Positions 42,318 to 52,059 of a DNA stretch of 64,000 nt are shown here, piece by piece. The notes beneath the pieces are model-generated. The model had not been told where the DNA came from, searched no databases, and worked only from the letters and a program-made list of their open reading frames with translations. This stretch comes from Acuticoccus sp. MNP-M23 (GTDB lineage Bacteria > Pseudomonadota > Alphaproteobacteria > Rhizobiales > Amorphaceae). A program made the translations under genes and the position numbers. The stretch is taken from positions 1,350,001 through 1,414,000 of the forward strand of contig NZ_CP133480.1 in NCBI RefSeq assembly GCF_031195445.1, given 5' to 3'. Numbering within the stretch: the first letter of the stretch is position 1; each line of letters begins with the position of its first letter.

Positions 42318-42333
42318 GCAACTCATAAGTTGC
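42318..42333. promoter_or_regulatory. ArsR-type palindromic operator 1
   Basis: GCAACTCATAAGTTGC has perfect 6-bp arms around CATA and lies 19 nt upstream of the SRPBCC start. The same GCAAC-N6-GTTGC pattern repeats exactly 40 nt upstream. Confidence 0.65.
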
Positions 42334-42357
42334 ACTTTAGAGGCATCAGCCGCTCGC

Positions 42358-42373
42358 GCAACCTTTTTGTTGC
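42358..42373. promoter_or_regulatory. ArsR-type palindromic operator 2
   Basis: GCAACCTTTTTGTTGC has 5-bp arms in the same GCAAC-N6-GTTGC pattern as operator 1, offset by 40 nt (about four helical turns). A perfect 12-base palindrome TTGATCGATCAA lies further upstream at 42385-42396. Confidence 0.55.
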
Positions 42374-42400
42374 CTATTGCGCCATTGATCGATCAAAATG

Positions 42401-42435
42401 CAAAAAAGCCGCCGGCGCTGGGCCGGCGGCTTTTG
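42401..42435 (-). terminator. Rho-independent terminator of the cysQ-cysD-cysNC operon
   Basis: On the minus strand a 13-bp GC-rich stem (arms at 42422-42434 and 42404-42416, loop 42417-42421) is followed by six T residues. It begins about 28 nt after the cysNC stop. On the plus strand only four T residues follow, so the leftward orientation is favoured. Confidence 0.9.
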
Positions 42436-42462
42436 ATTGGCTGCAATCGCGAGCGGCAGGGA

Positions 42463-44373
42463 TCAGTCGATGATCCCGCGCTCCTTCAGGAGCTTCACGA
42501 TCCGCTCGGCGTGCTCTTCGGGCTCACCCAGCGTGGTGTCGATGGCGATCTCCGGGTTTTCCGGCCCTTCGTAGGGGCTGTCGACGCCGGTGAAGTTCTT
42601 CAGCTCACCAGCATCCGCCTTCTTGTAGAGGCCCTTGGGGTCCCGCGTCCGGCAAACGTCGATCGGCGTATCGATGTAGACCTCGAGGAACTCGCCGTCC
42701 TCCACCATGTCGCGCGCCATCCGGCGTTCGGCCTGGAACGGAGAGATGAACGAGACCAGCGTGATCATGCCGGCTTCGGTGAACAGCCGCGCCGTTTCGG
42801 CAACGCGGCGGATGTTCTCCACCCGGTCCGTGTCGGTGAAGCCGAGGTCGCGGTTGAGGCCGTGACGCACGTTGTCACCGTCGAGGATGTAGGTGTGGCG
42901 ACCCTGCGCGTGCAGCCGCTTCTCGACGAGGTTGGCAATCGTCGACTTGCCGGAGCCCGAAAGACCGGTGAACCACAGCACCGCAGGCTTCTGCCCCTTC
43001 AGCGCCGCGCGGGAGGTCTTGGACACGTCCAGCGCCTGCCAGTGGATGTTGGTCGCGCGGCGCAGCGCAAACCACACCATGCCGGCGCCAACCGTGAGAT
43101 TGGTCATCCGGTCGATCAGGATGAAGGCGCCCGTATCGCGGTTGGCTTCGTAGGGATCGAACGCGATTTCCTCGGACACCGAAACGTTACAGAAGCCGAC
43201 CTCGTTGAGGCCCAGTTCCTTGGCGGCAAGGTGGTCGAAGGTGTTAACGTCGATCCGGTGCTTGATCTCGGTGACCGTCGCCGTGACCGTGCGCGTTCCG
43301 ATCTTGAGCAGGTACGGCCGGCCGGGGAACAGCTCTTCCTCACCCATCCAAACGATGTGCGCGGCAAACTGGTCGGTCACTTCCGGGCGGTGGCTCGGCG
43401 GAACGAGGATGTCGCCGCGCGACACGTCGATCTCGCGGTCGAGCACGATGGTCACGGCATCGGACGCGCCGGCTTCGGGCAGGTCGCCATCCATGGTGAC
43501 GATGCGCGAAACCTTGGCGTCACGGCCGGACGCTGCGACGACCACGGGATCACCGGGGCGGATCGTGCCGGTGGCGATGGTGCCGGAGAAGCCGCGGAAG
43601 TCGAGGTTGGGGCGGTTGACCCACTGCACCGGCATCCGGAACGGGCGCTGCTCCAGGTCGGACTGAACCTCGATGGTTTCGAGGTGCTCCAGCAGCGACG
43701 GGCCGTGATACCACGGCGTGCGTTCGGACTTGGTGGTGACGTTGTCGCCGTAGCGGGCGGACATGGGCACCGCGACCATGGAGTCGAAGTCGAACGAGCG
43801 GCCGAACTGCTCGAAATCCTTCACGATGGCGTTGTACTTGTCCTCGTCGAAGTTGACGAGGTCTATCTTGTTGATCGCCAGCACGACGTGGCGGATGCCG
43901 AGCAGCGACACCAGGAAGGCGTGGCGCTTGGTCTGCACCTGGATGCCGTGGCGTGCGTCGATCAGCAGGACCGCGAGATCGGCGGTGGAAGCGCCGGTCG
44001 CCATGTTGCGCGTGTACTGCTCGTGGCCGGGGGTGTCGGCCACAATGAACTTGCGCTTGTCGGTGGTGAAGAAGCGGTAGGCGACATCGATGGTGATGCC
44101 CTGCTGACGCTCGGCCTCCAGGCCGTCGACCAGCAGCGCAAGGTCGATCTCTTCACCGGTGGTGCCGTGCTTCTTCGAGTCGCGCTCGACGGCGGCCAGC
44201 TGATCCTCGAAGATCAGCTTGGTTTCGTACAGAAGACGGCCGATCAGCGTGGACTTGCCGTCGTCGACGGAGCCGCACGTGATGAAGCGCAGGAAGGACT
44301 TCCTTTCCTGACTCTCCAGATACTCGGCAAATTCTTCGGCTGAAAAATTTTCTGCGATGGCGGACTGTTGCAT
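42463..44373 (-). CDS. cysNC: Bifunctional sulfate adenylyltransferase subunit 1 / adenylylsulfate kinase
   Basis: The 636-residue protein fuses CysN and CysC. The N-terminal GTPase (about 1-435) has [21 protein letters not shown] and NKIDLV; it drives APS formation with CysD. The C-terminal kinase (about 450-636) has [24 protein letters not shown] and phosphorylates APS to PAPS. The fusion is widespread in alphaproteobacteria. It overlaps the cysD stop by 1 nt and ends at a strong terminator. Confidence 0.96.
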   Translation of the reverse strand: MQQSAIAENFSAEEFAEYLESQERKSFLRFITCGSVDDGKSTLIGRLLYETKLIFEDQLAAVERDSKKHGTTGEEIDLALLVDGLEAERQQGITIDVAYRFFTTDKRKFIVADTPGHEQYTRNMATGASTADLAVLLIDARHGIQVQTKRHAFLVSLLGIRHVVLAINKIDLVNFDEDKYNAIVKDFEQFGRSFDFDSMVAVPMSARYGDNVTTKSERTPWYHGPSLLEHLETIEVQSDLEQRPFRMPVQWVNRPNLDFRGFSGTIATGTIRPGDPVVVAASGRDAKVSRIVTMDGDLPEAGASDAVTIVLDREIDVSRGDILVPPSHRPEVTDQFAAHIVWMGEEELFPGRPYLLKIGTRTVTATVTEIKHRIDVNTFDHLAAKELGLNEVGFCNVSVSEEIAFDPYEANRDTGAFILIDRMTNLTVGAGMVWFALRRATNIHWQALDVSKTSRAALKGQKPAVLWFTGLSGSGKSTIANLVEKRLHAQGRHTYILDGDNVRHGLNRDLGFTDTDRVENIRRVAETARLFTEAGMITLVSFISPFQAERRMARDMVEDGEFLEVYIDTPIDVCRTRDPKGLYKKADAGELKNFTGVDSPYEGPENPEIAIDTTLGEPEEHAERIVKLLKERGIID

Positions 44374-45281
44374 CAGAAGTAACCCTCGCGCTTCTTTTTC
44401 TCCATCGACGCGTTCTCGTCCTGGTCGATGACGCGCCCCTGGCGCTCGGATGTCTTGGCAATCAGCATTTCGGCGACAATCTCGGACAGCGTCGCAGCCG
44501 GCGATTCCACCGCGCCGGTCAGCGGGTAGCAGCCGAGCGTGCGGAAGCGGACCATCTTCATCTCCGGCTCCTCGCCGGGCTCTAGCGGCATGCGCTCGTC
44601 ATCGCGCATGATGAGCTGGCCGTCACGCTCCAGAACCGGACGCATGGCGGCGTAGTAGAGCGGCACGATCTCGATGTTTTCCATCATGATGTACTGCCAG
44701 ATGTCGAGCTCGGTCCAGTTCGACAGTGGGAACACGCGGATCGATTCGCCCTTGGCCACGCGGCAGTTGTAGAGGTGCCAGAGCTCGGGACGCTGGGTCT
44801 TGGGGTCCCAGCCGTGGTTGGTGGTGCGGAAGGAGAAGACGCGCTCCTTGGCGCGGCTCTTCTCCTCGTCGCGCCGGGCACCGCCGAACGCCGCGTCGAA
44901 GCCGTACTTGGTGAGAGCCTGCTTCAGCGCGTCGGTCTTCATCACCTGCGTGTGGTAGGCCGAGCCGTGGCTGAACGGGCCGACGCCCTGCTGCACGCCG
45001 TCCTCGTTGGTGTGCACGATCAGGTCGAGGCCGAGCTTCTTGACCATCTGGTCACGGAAGTCCGTCATCGCCTTGAACTTCCACGTGGTGTCCACGTGCA
45101 TCAGCGGGAAGGGCGGCTTGGACGGATAGAACGCCTTCATCGCAAGGTGCAGCATCACTGCCGAGTCCTTGCCGATGGAATACAGCATCACCGGGTTGCG
45201 GAATTCGGCCGCAACCTCACGGATGATGTGAATCGATTCGTCTTCCAGTCGCTTCAGATGCGATCCGCGGTCGACTGCCAT
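44373..45281 (-). CDS. cysD: Sulfate adenylyltransferase subunit 2
   Basis: The 302-residue ATP-sulfurylase catalytic subunit has the PP-loop [46 protein letters not shown] and the terminal [17 protein letters not shown]-like end ([17 protein letters not shown]). It makes APS from sulfate and ATP together with CysN. It lies 23 nt after the cysQ gene. Confidence 0.96.
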   Translation of the reverse strand: MAVDRGSHLKRLEDESIHIIREVAAEFRNPVMLYSIGKDSAVMLHLAMKAFYPSKPPFPLMHVDTTWKFKAMTDFRDQMVKKLGLDLIVHTNEDGVQQGVGPFSHGSAYHTQVMKTDALKQALTKYGFDAAFGGARRDEEKSRAKERVFSFRTTNHGWDPKTQRPELWHLYNCRVAKGESIRVFPLSNWTELDIWQYIMMENIEIVPLYYAAMRPVLERDGQLIMRDDERMPLEPGEEPEMKMVRFRTLGCYPLTGAVESPAATLSEIVAEMLIAKTSERQGRVIDQDENASMEKKKREGYF

Positions 45282-45304
45282 ACGGTGTGTCCTGTGAAAA
45301 AGGG

Positions 45305-46096
45305 TTACGCGGCGAGGGCGAACGGGTCGAACGCACCCGCGGCCACAAAATGAGGATTGGCGAACGTGTCGCCGTCGCGCTTGCCATAGGAGAGCGGCGC
45401 GCCGTCGAGCGTGTAGACTTCACCGCCAGCTGCCTTCAGCACGGCGTGCCCGGCTGCGGTGTCCCACTCCATGGTGCGACCCATGCGGGGATAAAGGTCT
45501 GCCGCAGCTTCAGCAACGCGGCAGAATTTGAGCGATGACCCGGACGAGACGAAGCTCTCGACCGTGAACCGGTCGATGAACGCCTTGGTCTCGTCGGTCA
45601 GGTGGGAGCGCGAGGCGACGACGCGCACTGCGGCGTCGGGCGCTGCAACCGTCAGCGGCGTGCGGGTGCCGACCTTGCCGTCCACCACGTCGGCGCGCCA
45701 TGCACCGTTCTCGTCGCCAGCGTAGATCACGTTGATGGCGGGTGCGTAGACCACGCCCGAAACCGGCTTGCCATGCTCGATCCGCGCGATGTTGACGGTG
45801 AATTCGCCGTTCTTGGAGATGAATTCACGCGTCCCGTCCAGCGGGTCGACAAGGTAGAAGATGTCCGCAGGCGGGGGCATCTTGCCGGCGGCCATGGCCT
45901 CTTCGGCCACAATGGTCTCGACGCCGTCTTCGCGCAGGCGCTGGAGAATGATCTCTTCGGCTGCTTCGTCGGCAACGGTAACCGGGGAACCGTCGCCCTT
46001 CTCGCGGGCCTCGCCGCCACTTTCGTAGTGGGGCATGATTGCGCGGCCCGCCTCGAGGGAAATCTCGACGAGGCGATCCAAAGTCGGCTGTGTCAT
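45305..46096 (-). CDS. cysQ: 3'(2'),5'-bisphosphate nucleotidase
   Basis: The 263-residue Mg-dependent phosphatase hydrolyses PAP, the by-product of PAPS use. It has the inositol-monophosphatase-family motifs [33 protein letters not shown] and [17 protein letters not shown]. The start at 46096 has GGAG 9 nt upstream. As first gene of the cys operon it supports the assimilation enzymes that follow. Confidence 0.92.
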   Translation of the reverse strand: MTQPTLDRLVEISLEAGRAIMPHYESGGEAREKGDGSPVTVADEAAEEIILQRLREDGVETIVAEEAMAAGKMPPPADIFYLVDPLDGTREFISKNGEFTVNIARIEHGKPVSGVVYAPAINVIYAGDENGAWRADVVDGKVGTRTPLTVAAPDAAVRVVASRSHLTDETKAFIDRFTVESFVSSGSSLKFCRVAEAAADLYPRMGRTMEWDTAAGHAVLKAAGGEVYTLDGAPLSYGKRDGDTFANPHFVAAGAFDPFALAA

Positions 46097-46114
46097 TGAC
46101 GCACGCTCCAAATG

Positions 46115-46131
46115 CTAGGCTGCAGGCCTAG
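46115..46131. promoter_or_regulatory. Palindrome upstream of cysQ
   Basis: CTAGGC-TGCAG-GCCTAG is a 17-base palindrome with 6-bp perfect arms, ending 18 nt upstream of the cysQ start. It lies where a repressor or leader hairpin would affect the operon. No cognate regulator is encoded nearby. Confidence 0.4.
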
Positions 46132-46231
46132 ACGAACCTTCGCTGCACTGCAACATGAAGCCGTGCATCAATCAGCGGCATGCATATAGCTGCAACAAAC
46201 GAAAGCCCCAATCCAGAGGTCGTCCTACCGA

Positions 46232-46405
46232 TTAATTGTGGCGATGCAAGAGCGGTCTGACCCAGAAATCATAGACTGCAAGCATTACTGTGATGCCGAT
46301 CACAGCCAGAAGGGCCGGCTCGGGCACGAAAACAGCGATAATTCCCACGAACGCAATCAGCCCGGAAAGGCCGAGGAGGGATAGCACCCAATCAAGCGGT
46401 GTCAT
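46232..46405 (-). CDS. Small membrane protein
   Basis: The 57-residue product (MTPLDWVLSLLGLSGLIAF) has two predicted membrane helices ending in a basic tail VRPLLHRHN. The start at 46405 has AAGGA 8 nt upstream; a start 7 codons earlier lies before that site. Function is unknown. It lies between the TauE-like exporter and the cys operon on the same strand, but a clear link is not shown. Confidence 0.65.
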   Translation of the reverse strand: MTPLDWVLSLLGLSGLIAFVGIIAVFVPEPALLAVIGITVMLAVYDFWVRPLLHRHN

Positions 46406-46466
46406 TGGCAAATTCCTTGTCAGCACGCCGATGGCTGAAACCTAACAGCATTCTGGGACAGAAGCG

Positions 46467-47228
46467 TCAGAAGCCTTCAATGCCACGCCGGATCAGGTTC
46501 AGCCCGGCCACCACCAGGACCACCAGGGTTGCCTTGCGGAATTTCACTTGATCCAGCGCATCGGACATGCGGAAGCCAACCGCAATGCCAAGCATCGCCG
46601 GAATGAGAAGCACGGCCGAGAGCGGCGCCGTGGCCAGGGTCAATACGCCCGAATTGATGTGCGCTGCGCACAGGACCACGGCGGCAAGGCCGTAGATGAT
46701 GCCCTGCACGCGCATCTGTTCCACCTTCGGCGTGTCGAGCGCGGTGAGGTAGAGCACCGTCGGCGGCCCCCACACCCCGGACATCCCGCCCACAAAGCCC
46801 GAAAAGCCGCCGAGGCCGAACTCGGCATACACCTTCCCGGACGGCGGGATCGTGAACCGGACGCCAGCAAGCTGGATCAGCGCGAAGATCACCACCGGAA
46901 CGCCGATGATCAGGAACAGCGCCCAGGATGGCAGGATCGACACCAGCTGTGCGCTGCACGCAATCATCACCATGACGATCACGATGTAGCGCCAGTGCTT
47001 TTTGGCGGACGCGAGCGCAGCCGAACCGCCACCGCGCATGGCCTGCGCCGCATTGGTGGCAAGGGTCGGAAACATCAGGGCGGCCAGCGCCAGCTCGGGC
47101 GGCAGCAGGGAGCCGAGGCCCGAAATCATGATCATCGGCATTGCAAAGCCGACGGTCCCCTTCACGAACCCGGCCACAAGGGTGATCGCGATGACAGCGA
47201 CCCAGAGGGAAACCGAAAAATCGGGCAA
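46467..47228 (-). CDS. TauE/SafE-family sulfite/anion exporter
   Basis: The 253-residue membrane protein has TauE features: LVAGFVKGTVGFAMPMIMISGLG near residue 18 and GGFSGFVGGMSGVWGPPTVLYL near residue 140, and about seven or eight helices. Members export sulfite, sulfoacetate or other organic anions. It is near the cys operon but is transcribed from the amidase side; it starts 3 nt before the amidase stop coordinate, so it may be cotranscribed with the TRAP-amidase operon instead. Confidence 0.87.
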   Translation of the reverse strand: MPDFSVSLWVAVIAITLVAGFVKGTVGFAMPMIMISGLGSLLPPELALAALMFPTLATNAAQAMRGGGSAALASAKKHWRYIVIVMVMIACSAQLVSILPSWALFLIIGVPVVIFALIQLAGVRFTIPPSGKVYAEFGLGGFSGFVGGMSGVWGPPTVLYLTALDTPKVEQMRVQGIIYGLAAVVLCAAHINSGVLTLATAPLSAVLLIPAMLGIAVGFRMSDALDQVKFRKATLVVLVVAGLNLIRRGIEGF

Positions 47229-47231
47229 ACT

Positions 47232-48554
47232 CTAGGCCGTTTCGAGCGTTTTTGACAGCCACGCGGCACTGCGCAGTAGCCGCGCATCCTCGCCCGGCCT
47301 GCCGACCACCTGCACGCCGAGCGGCAAACCGTGGGCGCCCTTGCCCAGCGGCAGGGTCACGGAAGGCGCGCCGACGAAGGTCCACAACGCGTTGAAGCGG
47401 CTGTCGCCGGTGCTGTCCAGCGTTTCGGGCGCCTCGCCCGGCGCCGCCGGCGTGATGATCGCGTCGAACCGGTCGAAGATCCGGGAAAGACCGTCGCGCA
47501 GCACGGTCTGCCAGTCGAGCGCGCTGAGGTAGTCCGCGGCGGTGATGGCGGCGCCTTCATCCATGGCCTGCCGCATGACCGGGCTGATGCCGTCCGCGTC
47601 GCGGCGGCGGTAATGGGCAAGGTTCTTGGCGAAATGCGTCTTCATGATGGCGAGGTGCGCGGGCAGCGCGTTGTCGAACACCGCCGGCAGGTCGACCCGT
47701 TCGGCGCGCCCGCCGAGGGCATCGGCCACCTCGCCCAGCAACGCCTGCATGTCGGGCGAGGCTTCGTCCCAGAACGGGCCGCCGACAACGGCGAATGTCG
47801 GCGCCACCGGCGGCTCGCTCGTGGCTGCGGCCAGAAGGTCGGCGTGGGCAATCATCCTGGTGCGCGGGTCGGCCGGGTCATGGCCCTGCATGGCGTTCAC
47901 CAGCAGCGCAACATCGGGCAGGTTGGCGGCAAACGCGCCGATGGTGTCGAACGGGCTGCAAAGGTCGAGCACGCCGGTTGCCGAAATGGTCCCGAAGGTC
48001 GGCTTCATCGCGACCACGCCGCAGAACGAGGCCGGACGGATCACCGACCCCACCGTCTGCGTGCCGACGGCTAAAGGCACCATCCCGTCCGCCACCGCGG
48101 CGGCGGACCCCTGAGAGGAGCCCCCCGGCGTGTGCGCCAGATTGTGCGGATTGCGGGTCGGCCCAGGGTGGATATAGGCAAATTCGGTGGAGACCGTCTT
48201 GCCGATGATGACAGCGCCGGCAGCGCGCAGTCGCGCAACCAGCGTCGCATCGGCCTTCGGCTGGCGGCCCTCGTCGAGCTTGCTGCCATTCGCAGTCGGC
48301 TGATCTGCGGTATCGATGATGTCCTTGATGCCGACCGGAATGCCGTGGAGCGGCCCCAGCGGGCAGCCGGCCCGGCGGTGGGCATCCAGCGCATCCGCCT
48401 GATGGCGGGCGTGGGCGGGGTCCACATGCACAAAGGCATGAACCTCGCCGTCGCGCGCCTCGATCCGCGCCAGACACGCATCGGTGACGTCACGCGCAGA
48501 CAGTGCGCCAGCGGCGACCTGGCGGGCGATTTCGACGGCGGACGGCGCGCTCAA
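47232..48554 (-). CDS. Amidase (amidase signature family) linked to TRAP transporter
   Basis: The 440-residue enzyme starts at TTG 48554, which overlaps the DctM stop (TTGA). It has the triad K77 (VGIKDI), a Ser in TPGGSSQGSAAAV and the nucleophilic Ser in TVGSVIRPASFCG. It hydrolyses an amide, releasing ammonia, or may be a gatekeeper of an imported amide substrate. Its coupling to a TRAP importer suggests that the imported molecule is an amide or that the product acid is imported; this is an inference. Confidence 0.85.
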   Translation of the reverse strand: MSAPSAVEIARQVAAGALSARDVTDACLARIEARDGEVHAFVHVDPAHARHQADALDAHRRAGCPLGPLHGIPVGIKDIIDTADQPTANGSKLDEGRQPKADATLVARLRAAGAVIIGKTVSTEFAYIHPGPTRNPHNLAHTPGGSSQGSAAAVADGMVPLAVGTQTVGSVIRPASFCGVVAMKPTFGTISATGVLDLCSPFDTIGAFAANLPDVALLVNAMQGHDPADPRTRMIAHADLLAAATSEPPVAPTFAVVGGPFWDEASPDMQALLGEVADALGGRAERVDLPAVFDNALPAHLAIMKTHFAKNLAHYRRRDADGISPVMRQAMDEGAAITAADYLSALDWQTVLRDGLSRIFDRFDAIITPAAPGEAPETLDSTGDSRFNALWTFVGAPSVTLPLGKGAHGLPLGVQVVGRPGEDARLLRSAAWLSKTLETA

Positions 48555-49975
48555 CGGCCGTACACGAGATTGGGCAGCCAGAAGACGATATCGGGGAACA
48601 CGTAGAGAATCACCATCGTGAGAAAGACCATAGCCAAGAAAGGCATACAGCCTGCAAAGATCTGCGCCAAGCGCACCTGTGGTGGCGCGATGCCCTTGAG
48701 GTAGTAGGCACTCATCGCCATCGGCGGCGTCAGGAAGGACGTTTGCAGGTTCAGGGCCACAAGGATGCCGAAGAACAGCGGGTCGATCTCGAACACCACC
48801 AGGAGCGGCAGGAAGATCGGCACGAAGATGATGATGATCTCCGACCATTCCAGCGGCCAGCCCAGGAGGAAGATGATGATCTGCGCGAGAATGAGGAATT
48901 CCAGCGGTGAAAGATTGAGCCCGGTGACGAACTCCGACACCAGCTGCTCGCCGCCAAGATAGGAAAACACCGACGCGAACGTCCACGAGCCGACGAACAG
49001 CCAGCACACCATGGCGGAGGTTCGGACCGTGAGGTAGACGCTTTCGCGAAGGCGGTCCCAGGTGAGTGCGCGGTAGGCCATCGCCAGCAACAGACCGCCG
49101 AGCGCGCCGATGGCTGCCGCCTCGGAGGGCGTTGCAAGGCCGAACAGGATCGCCCCCAGCACCGAAAAGATAAGCACCGCCAGCGGCACGAACGAGGTGA
49201 TCATCATGATGACCACCTTGCTCGTGGAGATGTGCGACACATCCTCCTCGCGCAGCTTGGGCGCGATCGACGGCTGCAACCACGCGCGGCCGATCACGTA
49301 GACCACGTAAAGCCCGGCCAGCAGCATGCCCGGCAACAGCGCGCCGGCATAAAGGCGGACGATGGAGACGTTGGACGTGGCGGCGTAGACGATCAGCATG
49401 ATCGACGGCGGAATGAGAATGCCGAGGGTTCCGCCCGCGCAGATCACACCGGCCGAGAAGCTTGTGTTGTAGCGCGCGTTGAGCATCGCCGGGAATGCCA
49501 GGAGACCCATCAACGTGACCACCGCGCCGACAATGCCGGTGGCGGTCGCAAACAGCGCGCAGGTGATCAGCGCCGCGACGGCCATGGAGCCTGGAATGCG
49601 CCGCGCCGCAATCTGCAGGGTGGAGAACAGGCGGTCCACAATGTTGGCCCGCTCCACAACGTAGCCCATGAACAGGAACAGCGGCACGGCGGTGAGCACG
49701 TCGTTGCTCATCACGCCGTAGGTCTGGTTCACCAGAAGGTCGAAAATGCGGTTGTTGAGGAAACTCTGGAGCCACTCGCTCCACAGCTCGAAGATGCCGG
49801 CATCACCGGCCTCCGCAATCCGGTCGTAGACGCGAAACTGACGCGTGGCGTCGAAATAGGCGTAGTAGCCAAAGCCCACCGCCATCGCCATCAGCGTGAA
49901 GGCAATGGGAAAGCCCAGCATGATGATGACGATGAACGAAGCCAGCATCAGAACGGCCACTTGAGGATCTGTCAC
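48551..49975 (-). CDS. TRAP transporter large permease (DctM-like)
   Basis: The 474-residue protein has about 12 to 13 membrane helices and DctM features such as GILIPPSIMLIVYAATSNVSIVRLYAGALLPGMLLAGL and TPPMAMSAYYLKGIAPP near the C-terminus. It forms the sodium-dependent channel of the importer. Its stop overlaps the amidase start. Confidence 0.93.
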   Translation of the reverse strand: MTDPQVAVLMLASFIVIIMLGFPIAFTLMAMAVGFGYYAYFDATRQFRVYDRIAEAGDAGIFELWSEWLQSFLNNRIFDLLVNQTYGVMSNDVLTAVPLFLFMGYVVERANIVDRLFSTLQIAARRIPGSMAVAALITCALFATATGIVGAVVTLMGLLAFPAMLNARYNTSFSAGVICAGGTLGILIPPSIMLIVYAATSNVSIVRLYAGALLPGMLLAGLYVVYVIGRAWLQPSIAPKLREEDVSHISTSKVVIMMITSFVPLAVLIFSVLGAILFGLATPSEAAAIGALGGLLLAMAYRALTWDRLRESVYLTVRTSAMVCWLFVGSWTFASVFSYLGGEQLVSEFVTGLNLSPLEFLILAQIIIFLLGWPLEWSEIIIIFVPIFLPLLVVFEIDPLFFGILVALNLQTSFLTPPMAMSAYYLKGIAPPQVRLAQIFAGCMPFLAMVFLTMVILYVFPDIVFWLPNLVYGR

Positions 49976-50017
49976 CGGGGTCTCCTGGCTGGGTCTGGGT
50001 CTGCGGTGGGGCGGATA

Positions 50018-50656
50018 TCAGCGGGGCTGGCGGGGCCTGGGTGTCGCGGCGGGCGCCACCACGTCCACCGCCTCCGAGCCGTGCCTCAGAATGTCGGTCT
50101 CTTTGCCCTTGATGAGCTGGGTCTCCAGCTCCTCGATGTCGCCTTCGCGCGGCGGCCAGGCCCCGCGCTTCATGGCGATGACGCAGCGGAACACCTGCGC
50201 AATGCCCTGGATGAACAGAAGCACACCGGCGGCAACGATGATCATCTTGAACTGGAAGATCGGCACGCCGGCCGGGCTCATCACCGAGACCTCCCGGTAG
50301 CCGACCGAGCGCGAGGCGTATTTCCACCCGGCGATGATCAGCGCCAGAACGCCCGGAAAGAAGAACAGGAAGTAGAGGACGAATTCCACGGCGCCCTGCA
50401 CGCGCACCGGCCACAGCCGGTAGAACACGTCCGCCCGCACATGCCCGTCGCGCGACAGGGTGTAGGCACCCGCCATCATGAACAGCGCGCCGTACATCAT
50501 GTACGAAATGTCGAAGGACCAGGAGGTCGGGTTGCGGAAGATGTAACGCACCACAACCTCGTAGGCGACGCCGAAGGTCATCAGGATGATGCACCAGGCG
50601 AACGCGCGGCCGAACCAGGCGGACACCTTGTCGGCAAAGCGGATGTAGGTTTCCAC
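50018..50656 (-). CDS. TRAP transporter small permease (DctQ-like)
   Basis: The 212-residue protein has four membrane helices, with RNPTSWSFDISYMMYGALFMMAGAYTLSRDGHVRADVFY matching the DctQ centre. The C-terminal hydrophilic tail (about 50 residues) is longer than in many DctQ proteins. It lies 42 nt before the large permease gene. Confidence 0.9.
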   Translation of the reverse strand: METYIRFADKVSAWFGRAFAWCIILMTFGVAYEVVVRYIFRNPTSWSFDISYMMYGALFMMAGAYTLSRDGHVRADVFYRLWPVRVQGAVEFVLYFLFFFPGVLALIIAGWKYASRSVGYREVSVMSPAGVPIFQFKMIIVAAGVLLFIQGIAQVFRCVIAMKRGAWPPREGDIEELETQLIKGKETDILRHGSEAVDVVAPAATPRPRQPR

Positions 50657-50788
50657 GGTCGGTCAGGCTCCCGGAGCGCGAGGGGCGCGGACAAAGGCGC
50701 CGCCTCGGAAAACCGGGCGGCGCTTTCAGTTTCGGACCTGGCAGTGGCGCGAGAGTCCCGCTTAACCCCGCCCGTCCGTCGTGCGGTG

Positions 50789-51907
50789 TCAGAAGCCGAG
50801 CTTGCCCGGGAAATAGTGGTCGTAGGCGAGCTTGTAGTCGGCCTGGTTGAGGAGGTTGTAATAACCGACCCGGTCCGACCAGTCCTTCTGCGACTTGACC
50901 ACGCGGCCGAAGAAATCGTCCTGCGTGAGGTCTTCAAGCACGGTGTCCCAGCTGTCCAGCTGCGCTTCCATGATCGAGGTGGGCGTGCGGTAGACGTTGA
51001 CGCCGTTGTTGTCGCGCAGGTCCACGAGATCGGCCGAATAGCGGTCCATCGCCAGCCCGTAGTTGGCGGTGGAGGCGGCCTCGGCGGCATATTCGAGGAT
51101 CGCCTGGTGCTCTTCCGGCAGGCTCTCGTAGAGGCCCTTGTTGAACATGATCTCGAAGAATTCCGCCGCCTGGTGGTAGGAACCGAGCATGTAGACCTTC
51201 GACACGTCCTGCGCGCCGAACTGCTTGTCCGATGTCGGGTTGTTGAACTCGAATGCGTCGATGACGCCGCGTTCCAGCGCGGGCACGATTTCGCCGCCCG
51301 GCAGCTGCGCCACCGAAAGGCCGATGCCCTGCATGATGTCGGTCGCAAGGCCCACGGTGCGGTATTTGAGCCCCTGCATGTCCTCGATGGACGTGACCTC
51401 GTTCTTGAACCAGCCGAGCGGCTGGGTCGGCATCGGCATTGCGAAGAAGCCGACAAGGTCGAGGCCGAGAATGTCGTTGATCAGCTCGTCGTAAAGGGCC
51501 CGCCCGCCGCCGAAATTGATCCACGCCAGCATCTGCTGCGCGTCTGTGCCGAAGACCGGGCCGGTTCCGAACAGCGAGGCCGCCTTGTTCTTGCCGTACC
51601 AGTAGGCGGTGACGTGGTGGCCGCCGTCCAGAATGCCATCGGCAACAGCATCCTGGAGCTGGAACGCCTGCACCACCGCGCCCGCCGGCAGAAGATCGAT
51701 CTTCAGGCGGCCGCCGGACATTTTCTCCACGCGGTCAGCGTATTGCTGTGCCATTTCCTGAAATATGTTCGATGCCGTCCATGCAGACTGCATCTTCAGA
51801 ACAGTGGCGTCCTGCGCACGAACAACGTTGGGTGCAGCAAGTGCTGAAACGCCGATGGCGGCAGCGCCGCCCGTCTGTAGAAAGCGACGACGAGTCGTGT
51901 GGCTCAT
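50789..51907 (-). CDS. TRAP transporter substrate-binding protein (DctP/TakP-like)
   Basis: The 372-residue periplasmic protein has a twin-arginine-like signal (TRRRFLQTGGAAAIGVSALA). It carries TRAP features: YADRVEKMSGGRLKIDLLPAGAVV, GTGPVFGTDAQQML and LGWFKNEVTSIEDMQGLKYR with an Arg that binds carboxylate. The tryptophan/YWYG and GTGPVFG pattern resembles the 2-oxoacid-binding TakP group. The ATG at 51907 has GGAGG 7 nt upstream. It heads the TRAP-amidase operon. Confidence 0.9.
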   Translation of the reverse strand: MSHTTRRRFLQTGGAAAIGVSALAAPNVVRAQDATVLKMQSAWTASNIFQEMAQQYADRVEKMSGGRLKIDLLPAGAVVQAFQLQDAVADGILDGGHHVTAYWYGKNKAASLFGTGPVFGTDAQQMLAWINFGGGRALYDELINDILGLDLVGFFAMPMPTQPLGWFKNEVTSIEDMQGLKYRTVGLATDIMQGIGLSVAQLPGGEIVPALERGVIDAFEFNNPTSDKQFGAQDVSKVYMLGSYHQAAEFFEIMFNKGLYESLPEEHQAILEYAAEAASTANYGLAMDRYSADLVDLRDNNGVNVYRTPTSIMEAQLDSWDTVLEDLTQDDFFGRVVKSQKDWSDRVGYYNLLNQADYKLAYDHYFPGKLGF

Positions 51908-51965
51908 TGGTGTCCTCCCTGGGGCGATTCTTACGATCGCTGCCACTGAAAGGACACGAGTTTTA

Positions 51966-52017
51966 CCGCGAGAGCAAGTCCGATCCAAATAATCGACTCG
52001 CGGAAGGTCTAATTATA
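51966..52017 (-). promoter_or_regulatory. TRAP operon -10 box and leader hairpin
   Basis: On the minus strand a perfect TATAAT lies at 52012-52017, and no good -35 box is found, so activation may be needed. Just downstream in the leader, CTCGCGG/CCGCGAG arms (51997-52003 and 51966-51972) with an inner bulged stem form a 38-nt hairpin about 60 nt before the start codon. Confidence 0.45.
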
Positions 52018-52059
52018 GTTCCAGGAATTTTGCTTTTATGCTTCGAGTCCGCGTGATTT

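Noticed and set aside
42112-44343. A 743-codon open frame on the plus strand opposite cysNC
   Set aside because: It is antisense to a clearly conserved CysN/CysC protein and is a product of high GC third positions; its translation has no recognisable motif.
47232-49784. An 850-codon reading that would fuse the amidase with a long upstream segment
   Set aside because: The upstream part lies over the DctM gene in another frame and is not protein-like; the TTG at 48554 overlapping the DctM stop gives the normal amidase length.
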